Assembly (NCBI RefSeq): GCF_030324495.1
Contig: NZ_JACAGN010000012.1
Span: forward strand, 80,966-125,339
Length of the DNA stretch: 44,374 nucleotides
Source of the DNA: Myroides sp. 1354
Lineage (GTDB): Bacteria; Bacteroidota; Bacteroidia; Flavobacteriales; Flavobacteriaceae
Direction of reading: 5' to 3'
A model generated the notes under the pieces. It made no database searches, was not told the DNA's origin, and was given only the letters and a program-made list of their open reading frames with translations. The translations under genes and the position numbers were made by a program. Below, one piece after another: positions 23,677 to 32,325 of the stretch. Position 1 is the stretch's first letter; each line of letters opens with the position of its first letter.

Positions 23677-24810
23677 ATGAAGAATACAAAAGTTAGAGCG
23701 CAACAAATAATAATGACGGTTGGCTGTATTGTTTTTTTGGTTTGGGTGGGCATTCGCGGAATGAATGAACGCGCTAGTGATACACAAGAAACCAGTACAA
23801 AAGTAGACGAACAGTTGCCACTTGCTTCAGGAGGAGTACACCTAGTAGATGTTTCAGAGGAGGTGGTTGTCGTGAATCAAGCCTATCCTACACAAGTTGG
23901 TGCATCTCCTTCTATTGCTATTCGCGCTGATAGAGGAGGAGAATTACTTCAACTTAAAGTAGATGTAAATGATCGTATTGAGATAGGACAAGAAATTGCC
24001 TTTTTACGTGTAGCACAAGGAGATACTCTTGGATTAGGGAAAGTCAATCGCAAAGTTAGAGAAGCTAAAATCCATGTAAAAGAAGAATTAGAACGATTAT
24101 TAGCCATTGATCGAGGTGAAGATGGATCGGAAGCAAAAGAAAAATATGAAAAACAATATGCTTTGTATAACACAGCTAAAAAAGAAGCTGCGGAATACGA
24201 AGAACAGTTGAATAAAATAGCTTCTTCCTCAAATGTGATTTATGTAGAAAAACCAATTAAAGCAACAAGTGAAGGAATCGTAAAGCAAATCTTAGTGGGA
24301 GCGGGTAGAACCATTGAAGTGAATCAACCCTTATTGATGATTCAACAAGGGCAAGCAAAAACTATTCAAATTGCAGTAAGTAGCGAGAATTACTTGTTGG
24401 TGCGCAATCACTTGAGACAAATTAGAGCGAAGGTCGTTTTTCAAGATCAATCTTCTTTACAGTTGCCTGCTTCAGTTTTAGAATCCTTTACACAGCAGTC
24501 GATTAATGAAGACGGGAAAATAGTGATGAGTTTGAATGTGTCTTCTATTCCTAATGTACAGGATATCCGAAGATTAGATTTGAGTATTTTAAATATACCT
24601 ACCAAAGTAGTGGATGAAAAAGCACTTTTTATGCGTGATACTACATCGTACATTTGGACAGTTAATGCTGATAAAAAAGTAGAGGCAACTCCTGTTGTCG
24701 TAGTTAAGAAAGAAGACGGAAAAGCCTATGTACAAAAGGGAAATGCTAGTTGGAATCGCGTATTAATTGGTGATTTAACTACGGTAAAAGAAGGCGATAT
24801 CGTAGAGTAA
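23677..24810 (+). CDS. HlyD/AcrA-like membrane fusion protein (extra adaptor)
   Basis: A 377-residue adaptor with an N-terminal TM anchor (IIMTVGCIVFLVWVGI) in place of a lipobox. The lipoyl half-motifs are recognisable: SIAIRADRGGELLQLKVDVNDRIEIGQEIAFL and YVEKPIKATSEGIVKQILVGAGRTIEVNQPLLMIQQ. Between them is a charged coiled coil (REAKIHVKEELERLL ... KKEAAEYEEQLNKIA). The barrel and C-terminal domain follow. It is more divergent than the other two adaptors in the window and has no permease directly next to it. It stands between the two pump modules with its own promoter; whether it serves either is unknown. Confidence 0.8.
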   Translation: MKNTKVRAQQIIMTVGCIVFLVWVGIRGMNERASDTQETSTKVDEQLPLASGGVHLVDVSEEVVVVNQAYPTQVGASPSIAIRADRGGELLQLKVDVNDRIEIGQEIAFLRVAQGDTLGLGKVNRKVREAKIHVKEELERLLAIDRGEDGSEAKEKYEKQYALYNTAKKEAAEYEEQLNKIASSSNVIYVEKPIKATSEGIVKQILVGAGRTIEVNQPLLMIQQGQAKTIQIAVSSENYLLVRNHLRQIRAKVVFQDQSSLQLPASVLESFTQQSINEDGKIVMSLNVSSIPNVQDIRRLDLSILNIPTKVVDEKALFMRDTTSYIWTVNADKKVEATPVVVVKKEDGKAYVQKGNASWNRVLIGDLTTVKEGDIVE

Positions 24811-24882
24811 TAAAAGTCCATCCAGTTTTTCCTCCCTGTAAAATTATACAACATATTTCCAAAATTATGTAATATTCTATCG

Positions 24883-24909
24883 TATAGGAGTTGATACCTT
24901 CGCCCTATA
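24883..24909 (+). promoter_or_regulatory. Candidate promoter/operator of the second efflux module
   Basis: TACCTTCG (24895-24902), one base off TAnnTTTG, is flanked by the dyad TATAGG (24883-24888)/CCTATA (24904-24909). This sits directly before the ATG at 24911. A metal-responsive operator is possible but not shown. Confidence 0.35.
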
Positions 24910-24910
24910 T

Positions 24911-25324
24911 ATGAAGAGAATATTAGTCATACTATTTAGTATTTTGTACTTCTTTTTAGCCTCTGGCTTTAGTACATATCAGCACATCTGTAAAGGATTA
25001 GTGCAACAGACAAGTATGGCTTTTGCTCAATCGGAAGAACAAAATTGCGCCTTTTGTAGTAAAGAAGGAAAAACAGTCAAAGAACCAAAAAAGAACTGCT
25101 GTAAAGACAAAGTCGAAGTTGTAAAAGTAAAGTCAGAAGTACAGCATTCAACCTTTAAGATTCTCAAAGTTTCCTTTTTTGTCGACGCTATTTTGCACCG
25201 TTATTTTGGTGCTGTCTATGAATTTGTTGCTGCACCAAAAGAAGTCCTCACTCCCTACTCATATTATCTATATGTAGTAAAGGAAATCCCTTTATACATC
25301 AAGCATTGCGTATACAGAATTTGA
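24911..25324 (+). CDS. HYC_CC_PP-like small Cys-rich protein
   Basis: A 137-residue exported or membrane-anchored protein with an N-terminal hydrophobic segment (ILVILFSILYFFLASGF). It then carries STYQHICKG, CAFCSKEG, KKNCCKDK and a C-terminal part rich in Tyr. This Cys pattern is that of the Bacteroidetes family NCBI names HYC_CC_PP, whose genes often stand before metal efflux genes. Here the first motif reads HIC instead of HYC. The Cys and His residues suggest metal binding in the periplasm. It is first in line before tolC, RND and adaptor genes, with a 78-bp gap to tolC. Family call moderate; metal role inferred from context. Confidence 0.7.
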   Translation: MKRILVILFSILYFFLASGFSTYQHICKGLVQQTSMAFAQSEEQNCAFCSKEGKTVKEPKKNCCKDKVEVVKVKSEVQHSTFKILKVSFFVDAILHRYFGAVYEFVAAPKEVLTPYSYYLYVVKEIPLYIKHCVYRI

Positions 25325-25343
25325 TTGTACAAAACCCGATAAA

Positions 25344-25368
25344 TGTATCTTTCAACCAGTTAGATACA
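25344..25368. promoter_or_regulatory. Inverted repeat before tolC
   Basis: TGTATCT (25344-25350) and AGATACA (25362-25368) form a perfect 7-bp inverted repeat with an 11-bp spacer in the 78-bp gap before tolC. It may be an operator or an mRNA hairpin that tunes expression within the operon. Confidence 0.35.
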
Positions 25369-25402
25369 ACGAGTTATTGTATAATTAAACGCGTAATTTG
25401 AA

Positions 25403-26791
25403 ATGAAATTCAATACAATAGCGTGTGTTGTTTTATGGGGTGTAGCAACTACTGCATCAGCCCAAACCCTTACTTTGGAGCAAACCATAGAACAAGTTAC
25501 TCAACGCTATCCCCTCATAAAAAGTAAAGAAGCAAAACGACAAGCTTCTATATATGCTACTCAAAATCAAAAGGGACATTATTTTCCTGATTTAACGTTC
25601 GGTGCTCAACAGAGTTACGGAACAATTAATGCACAAAATGGACCTCTATATGCCTATGGTGGATTAGGTTCCGCAGCTACTTCTATGCCTTTAGCAGAAC
25701 AAAACTGGAATGCAGCCTTTGGTTCCCTATATTTTGCCAATGTCAATTGGAATTTGTTTTCATTTGGTAAAACGCGTCAAGCAGTAGCGATGACCAACGT
25801 ACAGCAAGAAGTGGCACAACAAGACGTAAATCAAGAGATTTTTAAGCAACAAATTAAAGCTAGTGCAACTTACTTTAATTTGCTTGCAGCACAGCGCATT
25901 GTTGAAGTACAGCAGCGAAATCTGGATCGATCTAAAGTCTTTTATACAGTAACTGCGGCCAAGGTAAACAGTGGATTAATCGCTCAAGTTGACGAACGTT
26001 TAGCTCAAGCCGAAGTGGCCTTTGCAGAAACGACCTACATCAAAGCTTATGACAAGGAATTGGAATGGGAAAATCAATTATCTGATTTATTAGACGTGGA
26101 ACGTCAATCCTATGAATTAGATTCTTTGTTTTACACCCAACAACCTCTTGTGTTTGAACAAGAATCTGTCTTAGAGCATCACCCTATTTTACAATGGCAA
26201 GAACAGAGAGTAAAACAAAGTCAAACGATGGAGAAATTAGTGCATCGCGCTAGTTTACCTCAACTGAATGCCTTTGGAATCATACAAGGACGCGGTTCTG
26301 GTTTTGATTGGAATTATGTACAAGATAATACGGCTTTCACTAAAAACTACAGTAATGGAGTGGGAATTGATCGTACAAATTATTTAGTAGGATTGCAGTT
26401 GACCTGGAATATTTCTCACTTTTTTCGCACAACATCTAAAGTGAAAGAGCAAGAAAAAATTTCTCAGAGTTTGCAAGAGGAGTACGCTAAAATGGATCGT
26501 GAACTAAGCAATCAAGTATTGTTGACAAAAGAACAGTATCAAAATGCTGAAATTATTCTAGCACACAGTACAATTGAAGTACAAGCTGCTACGATTGCTT
26601 TTGACCAACAAAAGGCGCTGTATGAAAATGGGTTAAGTGATTTAGTCGCTTTTACTCAAGCTTTATACACCTTACAACGCGCTGAAATTGCTTTTGAAGT
26701 GGCTCAAAATAACATTTGGCAAGCGCTTTTAATGCAAGCTTCTGCTCAAGGAGATATTCAACTTTTAATCAACGCTATTCCCAAAAAATAA
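25403..26791 (+). CDS. TolC family outer-membrane channel protein
   Basis: A 462-residue TolC-superfamily protein with a cleavable signal peptide (ends TTASAQ) and no lipobox, unlike the first pump's OMF. The start of the mature protein, LTLEQTIEQVTQRYPLIKSKEAKRQA, is a typical OEP first helix. The second repeat includes YLVGLQLTWNISHFFRTTSKVKEQEKI, and the C-terminal ALYENGLSDLVAFTQALYTLQRAEI matches other TolC ends. It is 6 bp before the RND permease ATG, so it is the outer-membrane part of the second pump. Confidence 0.92.
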   Translation: MKFNTIACVVLWGVATTASAQTLTLEQTIEQVTQRYPLIKSKEAKRQASIYATQNQKGHYFPDLTFGAQQSYGTINAQNGPLYAYGGLGSAATSMPLAEQNWNAAFGSLYFANVNWNLFSFGKTRQAVAMTNVQQEVAQQDVNQEIFKQQIKASATYFNLLAAQRIVEVQQRNLDRSKVFYTVTAAKVNSGLIAQVDERLAQAEVAFAETTYIKAYDKELEWENQLSDLLDVERQSYELDSLFYTQQPLVFEQESVLEHHPILQWQEQRVKQSQTMEKLVHRASLPQLNAFGIIQGRGSGFDWNYVQDNTAFTKNYSNGVGIDRTNYLVGLQLTWNISHFFRTTSKVKEQEKISQSLQEEYAKMDRELSNQVLLTKEQYQNAEIILAHSTIEVQAATIAFDQQKALYENGLSDLVAFTQALYTLQRAEIAFEVAQNNIWQALLMQASAQGDIQLLINAIPKK

Positions 26792-26797
26792 TAGATT

Positions 26798-29700
26798 ATG
26801 AATTTAATTCGCTTTGCCTTGCGCAAACCGATATCTATTATGGTATTGGTTATAGGCTTGTTGTTCTTTGGACTCAAATCATCCAAAGAGATTCAGGTAG
26901 ATATTTTACCTGAGATGAATTTACCTGTCGTGTATATTGCCCATTCGTTTAATGGGTATACACCTCAACAGATGGAGGGGTATTTTACCAAGATGTATGT
27001 AAATATGATGCTTTTCGCTAATGGAATTAAAAGCATTGATACTAAAAATACGCAGGGATTAACCCTAATGAAAATTGAATTTTACGAAGGAACAGATATG
27101 GGAGAGGCTATTGCTTCTATCTCAGCGCTATCCAATCGTTCTGTTATTTTCTTGCCTCCTGGGGCACCACCGCCTTTTATTATTCGCTTTGATGCTTCTT
27201 CTCAACCTGTAGGACAGCTGGTGTTTCGTTCAGAAACAAAAACGAATAACGAATTGCAAGATATTGCCAATTTCGTAGCACGTCCGTTCTTGATTAAAAT
27301 TCCAGGAATGACAACGGCACCTCCGTTTGGTGGTTCACCGCGTACGATTGAAATCAACATTGATCCCAATAAGCTTCGCACTCATCAAATGAGTCCAGAG
27401 CAAATTGTAGAGGCTATTAGCAGACAAAACGTAACCATGCCTTCGGGTAACGTATATGTAGGAGATAAAAACTATTTAACCCCAACGAATAATACGCTAA
27501 AAACCGTAGAGGAATTTGGTAGTATTCCCTTGTTTAAAGGACAAGTGGACAATGTGTATTTACGCGATGTCGCTACTGTAAAAGATGGAGCAGATATTAC
27601 AACAGGCTATGCCTTAGTAGACGGAAAACGCTCAGTATATATCAATATTGCCAAGTCAGGAAAAGCGTCTACTTATGATGTAGTACAACAGTTGAAAAAA
27701 TCGATTCCTCATATTCAGAATAACCTGCCAGAGGATGTGAAGATTTCGTATGAATTTGATCAATCGGTCAATGTGATTAATGCCGTGAAAAGTTTAATCG
27801 TAGAAGGTGTTTTAGGAGCTTTGTTAACAGGATTGATGGTATTGTTATTCTTACGCGATCCTCGAGGAGCGTTGATTGTAATCCTAACGATTCCTATCGC
27901 TATTATTTCTTCGGTTTTATTCTTGAAATTATTTGGTCAAACCATCAATATCATGACCTTATCAGGATTAGCTTTAGCTATTGGTATTTTGGTGGATGAG
28001 AGTACGGTAACCATTGAAAATATACATCAACATTTTGCCCTCGGTAAGAGTAAGGTTCAAGCCATTTGGGATGCGTGTAAGGAGATTGCTTTTCCAAAGT
28101 TGTTAATCCTTTTCAGCATTTTGGCTGTGTTTGCACCAGCTTTTATGATGACGGGAATTCCAGGAGCTTTATTTATGCCTTTGGCTATGGCGATTGGATT
28201 TGCCATGACGGTTTCTTTCTTGTTATCTCAAACTTTTGTGCCGATTATGGCGAATTGGATCATGAAATATCATCCAGAGAAACACGCAATTTCAGAAGAA
28301 GCCAAAGGATTTGATAAATTCAAGAATCGCATGGTTGCTCAAATTGAGAAGATCATGCCATTAAAGAAAATTATTGCAGCAGGATCAATTGTATTTGCTT
28401 TGTTGGCAGTTGCCTTTATGTATCAAAATATTGGAAAAGACGTTTTGCCAACGGTCAATTCGAGTCAAGTCCAAATGCGTATTACTGCACCAGAAGGAAC
28501 GCGTATTGAACATACGGAAATGAAGGTGAAAAAGTTATTGACTGAATTAGAAGACCTATTTGGCAAAGAGAAAATCGCCATTTCATCTGCCTTTGTGGGG
28601 CAACACCCTTCTTCCTTTGCGGTGAGTCCGATTTACTTGTACAATGCAGGTCCGCATGAAGCTTCTATGCAAATTGCCTTTAAAGATTTTAGCGGAAATA
28701 CAGACGAACTAAAAGATCAAATTCGCCAACGCATTCAGGAAAAATTACCAGAGTTGAAATTGACGTTTGAGCCAATTGAATTGACAGAAAAAATCTTAAG
28801 TCAGGGAACGAATACGCCAATTGAGATTCGAGTTTCAGGTATGATGCGCAAGATGAATATGATGACGGCGAATAAACTATTGGCGAAGTTGAATGAAATT
28901 GATTATATGCGCGATCAAAAGATGCCAATCTCGATGAATTATCCTGCTTATGAAATCAATATTGACCGCGTTCGCGCTGCTCAGTTGGGATTAGATGCCA
29001 TGGATATAGCAAAATCACTTGTTGCTACAACAGCTTCATCGCGTTATACCAACCGCAATATGTGGGTAGGAGGTATGATGGGAATTGCCTATGATGTTCA
29101 GGTTCAAATACCACAAAACCAATTGAATAGTAAAGAAGAATTAGAAAATATTCCCTTGAGTAAAAATGCAGATCGCCCCGTGTTGAGTGACGTAGCAACC
29201 ATAACTGAAACCAAGGCATTAGCAGAAAGTTATAACGAAGGAACGATGGGCTATGTAACGGTGATTGCCAATGTACATAAAACTGATTTGAATCGAGCAA
29301 AAGAAGATGTAGAGAAGGCTATTGCAGAGTTGGGAGAATTGCCTAAAGGTGTAAACGTAGAATTAATGGGAATGGCTCCCGTATTGGATGATACGATGCA
29401 AAGTTTAGCAGGCGGATTATTAGTAGCAATTGTTGTTATTTTCTTAATGTTAACGGCTAATTTCCAATCGTTTAAAGTGTCTTTTGTTATTCTAACTACA
29501 GTGCCATTTGTTATGTTGGGATCCTTGTTATTGCTAAAAGCCACAGGATCAACGGTGAATCTACAGTCTTATATGGGAATTATTATGTCGGTTGGAGTAT
29601 CCATTGCCAATGCCGTACTCTTAATTAACAACGCAGAGACCTTGCGCAAAATAGGATGGACGGCTACAGCCGCAGCGATTGAAGCGACGAAGCTGCGTAT

Positions 29701-29956
29701 ACGACCAATTGCCATGACAACCTTGGCTATGATTGCCGGTATGTTGCCAATGGCAATCGGACATGGGGAAGGAAGTGAGCAAGTAGCACCCTTGGGAAGA
29801 GCTGTAATTGGAGGTTTATTAGCTTCGACAATTTCTGTATTGGTGATTTTACCGATGGTATTTGCCTGGGTGATGAATAAAGTAAACAGACAATCCCCGT
29901 CCTTAGATCCCGAAGATACAGAAAGCATTCACTATATACCGACTGAAAACAAATAA
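26798..29956 (+). CDS. Atypical RND efflux permease
   Basis: A 1052-residue RND permease with the usual two six-TM halves and periplasmic loops (start MNLIRFALRKPISIMVLVIGLLFFGL). In TM4 the pair that is Asp-Asp in AcrB is D400-E401 (AIGILVDESTVTIENI). In TM10 the segment reads GVSIANAVLLINNAE, so the AcrB lysine of the relay is missing. It is therefore neither classical HAE1 nor clearly CusA-like. Neighbours (TolC 6 bp before, adaptor 5 bp after, Cys-rich lipoprotein, HMA-AraC) suggest a metal or thiol-type substrate. The substrate claim is inference; the family is certain. Confidence 0.93.
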   Translation: MNLIRFALRKPISIMVLVIGLLFFGLKSSKEIQVDILPEMNLPVVYIAHSFNGYTPQQMEGYFTKMYVNMMLFANGIKSIDTKNTQGLTLMKIEFYEGTDMGEAIASISALSNRSVIFLPPGAPPPFIIRFDASSQPVGQLVFRSETKTNNELQDIANFVARPFLIKIPGMTTAPPFGGSPRTIEINIDPNKLRTHQMSPEQIVEAISRQNVTMPSGNVYVGDKNYLTPTNNTLKTVEEFGSIPLFKGQVDNVYLRDVATVKDGADITTGYALVDGKRSVYINIAKSGKASTYDVVQQLKKSIPHIQNNLPEDVKISYEFDQSVNVINAVKSLIVEGVLGALLTGLMVLLFLRDPRGALIVILTIPIAIISSVLFLKLFGQTINIMTLSGLALAIGILVDESTVTIENIHQHFALGKSKVQAIWDACKEIAFPKLLILFSILAVFAPAFMMTGIPGALFMPLAMAIGFAMTVSFLLSQTFVPIMANWIMKYHPEKHAISEEAKGFDKFKNRMVAQIEKIMPLKKIIAAGSIVFALLAVAFMYQNIGKDVLPTVNSSQVQMRITAPEGTRIEHTEMKVKKLLTELEDLFGKEKIAISSAFVGQHPSSFAVSPIYLYNAGPHEASMQIAFKDFSGNTDELKDQIRQRIQEKLPELKLTFEPIELTEKILSQGTNTPIEIRVSGMMRKMNMMTANKLLAKLNEIDYMRDQKMPISMNYPAYEINIDRVRAAQLGLDAMDIAKSLVATTASSRYTNRNMWVGGMMGIAYDVQVQIPQNQLNSKEELENIPLSKNADRPVLSDVATITETKALAESYNEGTMGYVTVIANVHKTDLNRAKEDVEKAIAELGELPKGVNVELMGMAPVLDDTMQSLAGGLLVAIVVIFLMLTANFQSFKVSFVILTTVPFVMLGSLLLLKATGSTVNLQSYMGIIMSVGVSIANAVLLINNAETLRKIGWTATAAAIEATKLRIRPIAMTTLAMIAGMLPMAIGHGEGSEQVAPLGRAVIGGLLASTISVLVILPMVFAWVMNKVNRQSPSLDPEDTESIHYIPTENK

Positions 29957-29961
29957 GAATC

Positions 29962-31050
29962 ATGAAAAGAATATATATCACCCTACTTAGTTTAGTAGTA
30001 CTTACTGCCTGTGCAGATAAGAAAACAACAGAAACAGAAGAGAAAAAAGGCGACGCTACGATGATGTCCGGAATGAATAACACAGAAACTGTAGTTATCT
30101 CGAAAAGCAATCCCATCGTTCCCCTGCAATTACCTGGAGAGTTAAGAGCAGATCAACGTACCGAATTATTTGCCAAAGTCAATAGTTATGTCACTGATTT
30201 GCGCGTAGATATTGGAGATCGCGTAAAAAAAGGACAGGTTTTAATGGTTTTGGAAGCGCCAGAAATTCAAGCCCAAGTTTCCAATGCCCAAGCGAAATGG
30301 AAGGCACAAGAAGCTATGTACATTAGTACAAAAGCGACCTATGATCGTACCTTGAGAGCCAACGAAACAGCAGGAGCCATTGCACCTGATTATTTAGAGC
30401 AGATTACAGCCAAAATGCTAGCTGATAAAGCACAATTAGCAGCGACTAAATCCGTTTATGAAGAGATGCAAAACATCGATCAGTATTTAGTCATTCGCGC
30501 GCCTTTTGACGGTGTAATCACAGATAGACAAGTAGATAAAGGCGCTTATGTAGGGCCGATGAGTAAAATCCCCTTGTTGATTGTAGAGGACATTCACACC
30601 CTGCGTTTAAACCTTTCTATAGCAGAAGCCAATACTCCCTATATCAAAGAAGGTGATACTGTAAAATTCAAGGTAAGAACCTTGCCTCAAAAAGAATTTG
30701 CAGGTACGATTACTCGAAAAGCAGGTAGTTTAGATTTGAAACTGCGCGCGGAGCAAATTCAAGCGGATATCAGCAACAAAGAACAGTTGTTAAAACCCAA
30801 TATGATTGCGGATGTAACCTTGCAATTGAAAAGAGAGGAACCGAGTTTCTTTGTACCCAAATCCGCTTTAGTGGAGAGCAACCTAGGCGTGTATGTCATT
30901 GAAGTAAGAGAGGGAATTGCCTATCACGTCAAAGTAACCAAGGCAAGAGTAATGCCGATGATGGTGGAAGTCTTTGGGGAGTTAACGGAAGGAATGCACC
31001 TATTAAAAATGGCAACAGAAGAAATTATACATGAACAAAAATTGAAATAA
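29962..31050 (+). CDS. RND efflux periplasmic adaptor lipoprotein of the second pump
   Basis: A 362-residue adaptor. The lipobox LTAC gives C17. Met-rich spacer MMSGMNN follows before the first domain, a feature also seen in copper-type adaptors. The lipoyl halves are ELFAKVNSYVTDLRVDIGDRVKKGQVLMVLEAPE and YLVIRAPFDGVITDRQVDKGAYVG, with a coiled coil between. The barrel and C-terminal domain are present (FFVPKSALVESNLGVYVIEV). It lies 5 bp after the permease and 5 bp before the Cys-rich lipoprotein, so it is in the same operon. Confidence 0.93.
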   Translation: MKRIYITLLSLVVLTACADKKTTETEEKKGDATMMSGMNNTETVVISKSNPIVPLQLPGELRADQRTELFAKVNSYVTDLRVDIGDRVKKGQVLMVLEAPEIQAQVSNAQAKWKAQEAMYISTKATYDRTLRANETAGAIAPDYLEQITAKMLADKAQLAATKSVYEEMQNIDQYLVIRAPFDGVITDRQVDKGAYVGPMSKIPLLIVEDIHTLRLNLSIAEANTPYIKEGDTVKFKVRTLPQKEFAGTITRKAGSLDLKLRAEQIQADISNKEQLLKPNMIADVTLQLKREEPSFFVPKSALVESNLGVYVIEVREGIAYHVKVTKARVMPMMVEVFGELTEGMHLLKMATEEIIHEQKLK

Positions 31051-31055
31051 GAAAA

Positions 31056-31520
31056 ATGAAAGCACAACGAATTAAAATCGCAGCGATGTTAGGACTAAGT
31101 GTATTAGCTATCGCTTGTGGAGAAAAGAAACAAGGAGATAAGCAACAAGCAGAGGCTGCTTTAGAACAAGTGAAAGAAGAAATGAATCACAAGATGGGTG
31201 GAGACGTTGCAGCATCAGGCCAATACAAAAAAGGAGATGTTGTTCCCAAAGAACTTGTTTGCATGGTGAATGATGCATTTATGGGAAAAGAACAACTCAA
31301 AGTAGAACATGAAGGAAAGGTATATTACGGTTGTTGCGCCATGTGTCAATCTCGTATTCCAGAAGATGAGACGGTACGCGTAGCCAAAGATCCATTCACT
31401 TTAGAAACAGTGGATAAAGCCGATGCTTATATTGTCATGATCGGAGACAACGGGGAAGTGGCTTATTTTAAAAATGAAGCCAATTACCAACAATTTGTAG
31501 CAGAAGCTCAGGTTAATTAA
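31056..31520 (+). CDS. TRASH/YHS-like Cys-rich lipoprotein
   Basis: A 154-residue lipoprotein with lipobox AIAC, C21. After a charged linker comes VPKELVCMVNDAFMGKEQ ... GKVYYGCCAMCQ, with C69, C93, C94 and C97. The C-x-V-N-D and YYGCC-x-M-C pattern is that of small treble-clef TRASH/YHS-type metal-binding modules, found in copper and other soft-metal handling. It would sit in the periplasm next to the pump and might hand over metal. It is the last gene of the tolC-RND-adaptor operon, followed by a strong terminator. Some related entries are named MlpB, but I do not use that symbol. Confidence 0.75.
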   Translation: MKAQRIKIAAMLGLSVLAIACGEKKQGDKQQAEAALEQVKEEMNHKMGGDVAASGQYKKGDVVPKELVCMVNDAFMGKEQLKVEHEGKVYYGCCAMCQSRIPEDETVRVAKDPFTLETVDKADAYIVMIGDNGEVAYFKNEANYQQFVAEAQVN

Positions 31521-31528
31521 TTTGTTCC

Positions 31529-31566
31529 ATAGGGAAGTAGTTCCTGCTTCCCTATATTTTTTTTTA
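31529..31566 (+). terminator. Intrinsic terminator of the second pump operon
   Basis: ATAGGGAAG (31529-31537) pairs with CTTCCCTAT (31547-31555), plus three inner pairs, followed by a long T run. The next gene starts only 3 bp after it. Confidence 0.88.
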
Positions 31567-31568
31567 CT

Positions 31569-32144
31569 ATGGATAATGATTGGATTGTATATGTGAAAAA
31601 TATGGTTTGCCCTCGGTGTATTACTGTGGTGCAACAAGAATTGTTGAAAGTTGAGATCAATGCAAAAGCGGTACAATTAGGAGAAATCCAACTGGAAAAA
31701 CCGTTGACCAAGTTGAAAATGGAACAGCTTAAAATACAGTTACTTCAAGTGGGATTTGAAGTGTTAGATGATCCCAAACAGATTATTGTTGAACAAGTGA
31801 AAACGAAGATTATCGCTTATGTTCAAAATAAACAATACTCTCATTTGAATTTATCCGATTATTTGACAGCTACCTCTTCGTTAAGCTATGCGCGAATTGC
31901 TCGATTATTTGTCGCTCATACGACGTTGACCATTGAAAAGTACTATATCTTACAGCGCGTTGAAAAAGTAAAAGAACTAATTTCTTATTGTGAATTATCG
32001 CTAGATGAAATAGCACAACAATTGCATTACAAAGATGTGAGTCATATGAGCAAACAATTTAAAAAAACAGTGGGAGTAGCCCCTTCTGTTTATCGAAAGA
32101 ATCAACAGTTTGAACGAAAGTTTTTAGATCATATTATTACTTAA
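31569..32144 (+). CDS. AraC family regulator with N-terminal HMA-like metal-binding domain
   Basis: A 191-residue one-piece sensor-regulator. Residues 1-67 have the length and strand/helix order of a heavy-metal-associated domain. The metal loop reads VKNMVCPRCITVV, with C14-P-R-C17 in place of the usual M-x-C-x-x-C spacing (M12-V-C14-x-x-C17). Residues about 85-185 carry both AraC helix-turn-helix units: SSLSYARIARLFVAHTTLTIEKYYI and LSLDEIAQQLHYKDVSHMSKQFKKTVGVAPSVYRK. It lies directly downstream of the metal-efflux-like operon, behind a terminator. The obvious reading is a soft-metal (Cu, Ag, Zn, Cd or Hg) sensor for that operon; the metal and target are inference. Confidence 0.85.
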   Translation: MDNDWIVYVKNMVCPRCITVVQQELLKVEINAKAVQLGEIQLEKPLTKLKMEQLKIQLLQVGFEVLDDPKQIIVEQVKTKIIAYVQNKQYSHLNLSDYLTATSSLSYARIARLFVAHTTLTIEKYYILQRVEKVKELISYCELSLDEIAQQLHYKDVSHMSKQFKKTVGVAPSVYRKNQQFERKFLDHIIT

Positions 32145-32201
32145 TTACTTGATTACCGAAGGTTGTGCAAATACCTTCAATAGATTGCTAGTTTGTTGAC
32201 G

Positions 32202-32237
32202 AAAAGAGTACCTTGGACAGTCCTCTTTTTATTTTAC
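32202..32237 (+). terminator. Probable terminator after the HMA-AraC gene
   Basis: AAAAGAG near 32202 pairs with CTCTTTT near 32222, followed by T-rich sequence. A separate hairpin GAAGGT/ACCTTC lies just before, at 32158-32178. Confidence 0.6.
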
Positions 32238-32294
32238 TGTGATTTGTCCTGTTTTTGCTCCGATACCGCTTCATTCTCTACCTGAACAATGTCC

Positions 32295-32302
32295 TACTTT
32301 TG
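32295..32302 (+). promoter_or_regulatory. -7 element for the DUF2938 gene
   Basis: TACTTTTG matches TAnnTTTG, 23 bp before ATG 32326. Confidence 0.45.
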
Positions 32303-32325
32303 TTTAACTAAAAAAGAAGATTAGG

